Shown here: piece by piece, positions 63,786-64,000 of the stretch | Position numbering within the stretch: position 1 is the stretch's first letter | How the letters are laid out: the number at the start of each line of letters is the position of its first letter | Notes under the pieces: generated by a model | Database searches by the model: none | The model's input: the letters and a program-made list of their open reading frames with translations, nothing else | What the model was told of the DNA's origin: nothing | DNA from: Chitinophagales bacterium | GTDB taxonomy: Bacteria > Bacteroidota > Bacteroidia > Chitinophagales > Chitinophagaceae | NCBI GenBank assembly: GCA_017303835.1 | Contig: JAFLBI010000001.1 | Span: forward strand, 1,674,001-1,738,000 | Reading direction: 5' to 3' | Length of the DNA: 64,000 bases | Position numbers and translations under genes: made by a program

Positions 63786-64000
63786 ATGAAAAAGATGCTT
63801 GTAGCAGCTGCGATGGCCGTTTCTGCCTACGCTTTTGCTCAACAGCCTCCTAGAAACCCTCAGCCACAAACGCCAGCACCAGCTCCAGCCGGAGGTGCTA
63901 ACGGCGCTCCAAACCTGAGCAATTTTGCCAATATGCTGGGCGGTCAAAGATCAGCAAGCCCAAGACCTTTCAAAGAGGTAATTACAGATAAGGCAAAGAC
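63786..64000 (+). CDS. secreted protein, 5' part; probable DUF5117/5118 zinc metalloprotease
   Basis: The visible 71 residues start with a signal peptide (MKKMLVAAAMAVSAYAFAQ) and a Pro/Gln-rich linker, followed by SPRPFKEVITDKAK. In Bacteroidota the DUF5118 region at the start of large zinc-dependent metalloproteases begins with a very similar K/R-P-F/Y-K-E-V-I-T-D-K-A-K stretch, so that family is the best guess. The gene runs off the right edge, so no catalytic motif can be checked. It is divergent from exbB. Confidence 0.6.
   Translation, partial: MKKMLVAAAMAVSAYAFAQQPPRNPQPQTPAPAPAGGANGAPNLSNFANMLGGQRSASPRPFKEVITDKAK

Noticed and set aside
1-64000. Search for tRNA/rRNA genes, CRISPR arrays, IS elements, toxin-antitoxin or phage-defence modules
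   Set aside because: No tRNA-like cloverleaf, no regularly spaced repeats, no transposase or integrase motifs and no recognisable defence genes were found by eye; a weak RNA gene could still be missed without a covariance search.

Overview
The window reads as a chromosomal segment of a Bacteroidota bacterium, most likely in the Chitinophagaceae/Chitinophagales; a genus cannot be fixed from sequence alone. The signs are: MurF fused to alanine racemase, gliding genes gldF/gldG, ftsX followed by a DUF3098 gene and uppP, secreted tricorn-like, DPP4 and M16 peptidases, TonB proteins with a cytoplasmic N-terminal tail, few Shine-Dalgarno sites, and many -7 boxes of the Bacteroidota type TAnnTTTG placed just upstream of starts. 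No tRNA or rRNA gene, CRISPR array, insertion sequence or prophage was seen. Coding density is high; the only gene-free stretch above 300 bp is 63440-63785.

Layout. 1-3.4 kb: 3' part of a MutS-like ATPase, yifB/comM and an orphan OmpR-type response regulator. 3.4-5.5 kb (minus): ruvB, a small His-rich membrane protein and an M23 peptidase. 5.5-9.5 kb (plus): a tricorn-like S41 protease and a beta-barrel protein. 9.5-15.2 kb (minus): AraC-type membrane regulator, an outer-membrane TonB-dependent receptor-type barrel and a DPP4-type peptidase, a possible peptide-uptake unit. 15.3-18.1 kb: leuS. 18.3-22.6 kb (plus): ftsX, DUF3098, uppP, an MFS transporter and an MBL hydrolase. 22.6-24.4 kb (minus): DUF3108 protein and flippase-like protein. 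24.4-26.6 kb: ruvC, gltX. 26.6-29.5 kb: aldo/keto reductase, stand-alone B12-binding mutase subunit, TRIC-type channel, enoyl-CoA hydratase. 29.5-36.1 kb: M16 peptidase, fumC, D-2-hydroxyacid dehydrogenase and a lipoprotein. 36.1-45.0 kb (all minus): lspA, murF-alr, terC-like, gldG, gldF, then iscA-iscU-iscS. 45.1-46.6 kb: methylmalonyl-CoA epimerase and a PQQ-type sugar dehydrogenase lipoprotein. 46.6-48.9 kb (minus): rnc, fabF, acpP. 49-54.3 kb: GNAT, YcxB-like protein, PhoD-type phosphatase, esterase, membrane protein, orphan LytTR regulator. 54.5-56.4 kb: two secreted paralogues of unknown function. 56.4-59.3 kb (minus): GH32 enzyme and mnmE. 59.4-63.4 kb (minus): exbB-exbD-exbD-tonB-tonB. 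63.8 kb to the end: start of a secreted protein, probably a DUF5117/5118 zinc metalloprotease.

How the genes fit together. Most of the window is core housekeeping: recombination (ruvB, ruvC), translation (leuS, gltX, mnmE), Fe-S assembly (iscSUA), envelope building (uppP, murF-alr, lspA, ftsX) and fatty-acid synthesis (acpP-fabF). A second layer is extracellular protein use: energised TonB transport, an outer-membrane barrel, and DPP4, tricorn-like and M16 peptidases, fitting a polymer- or peptide-degrading lifestyle. The B12-binding subunit and the epimerase point to a methylmalonyl-CoA route whose catalytic subunit lies elsewhere.

The least explained items are the two secreted paralogues beside a LytTR regulator, the repeated GATTTG-type half-sites beside the AraC regulator (with a related element in front of exbB), and the mirror-image promoter region between leuS and ftsX.
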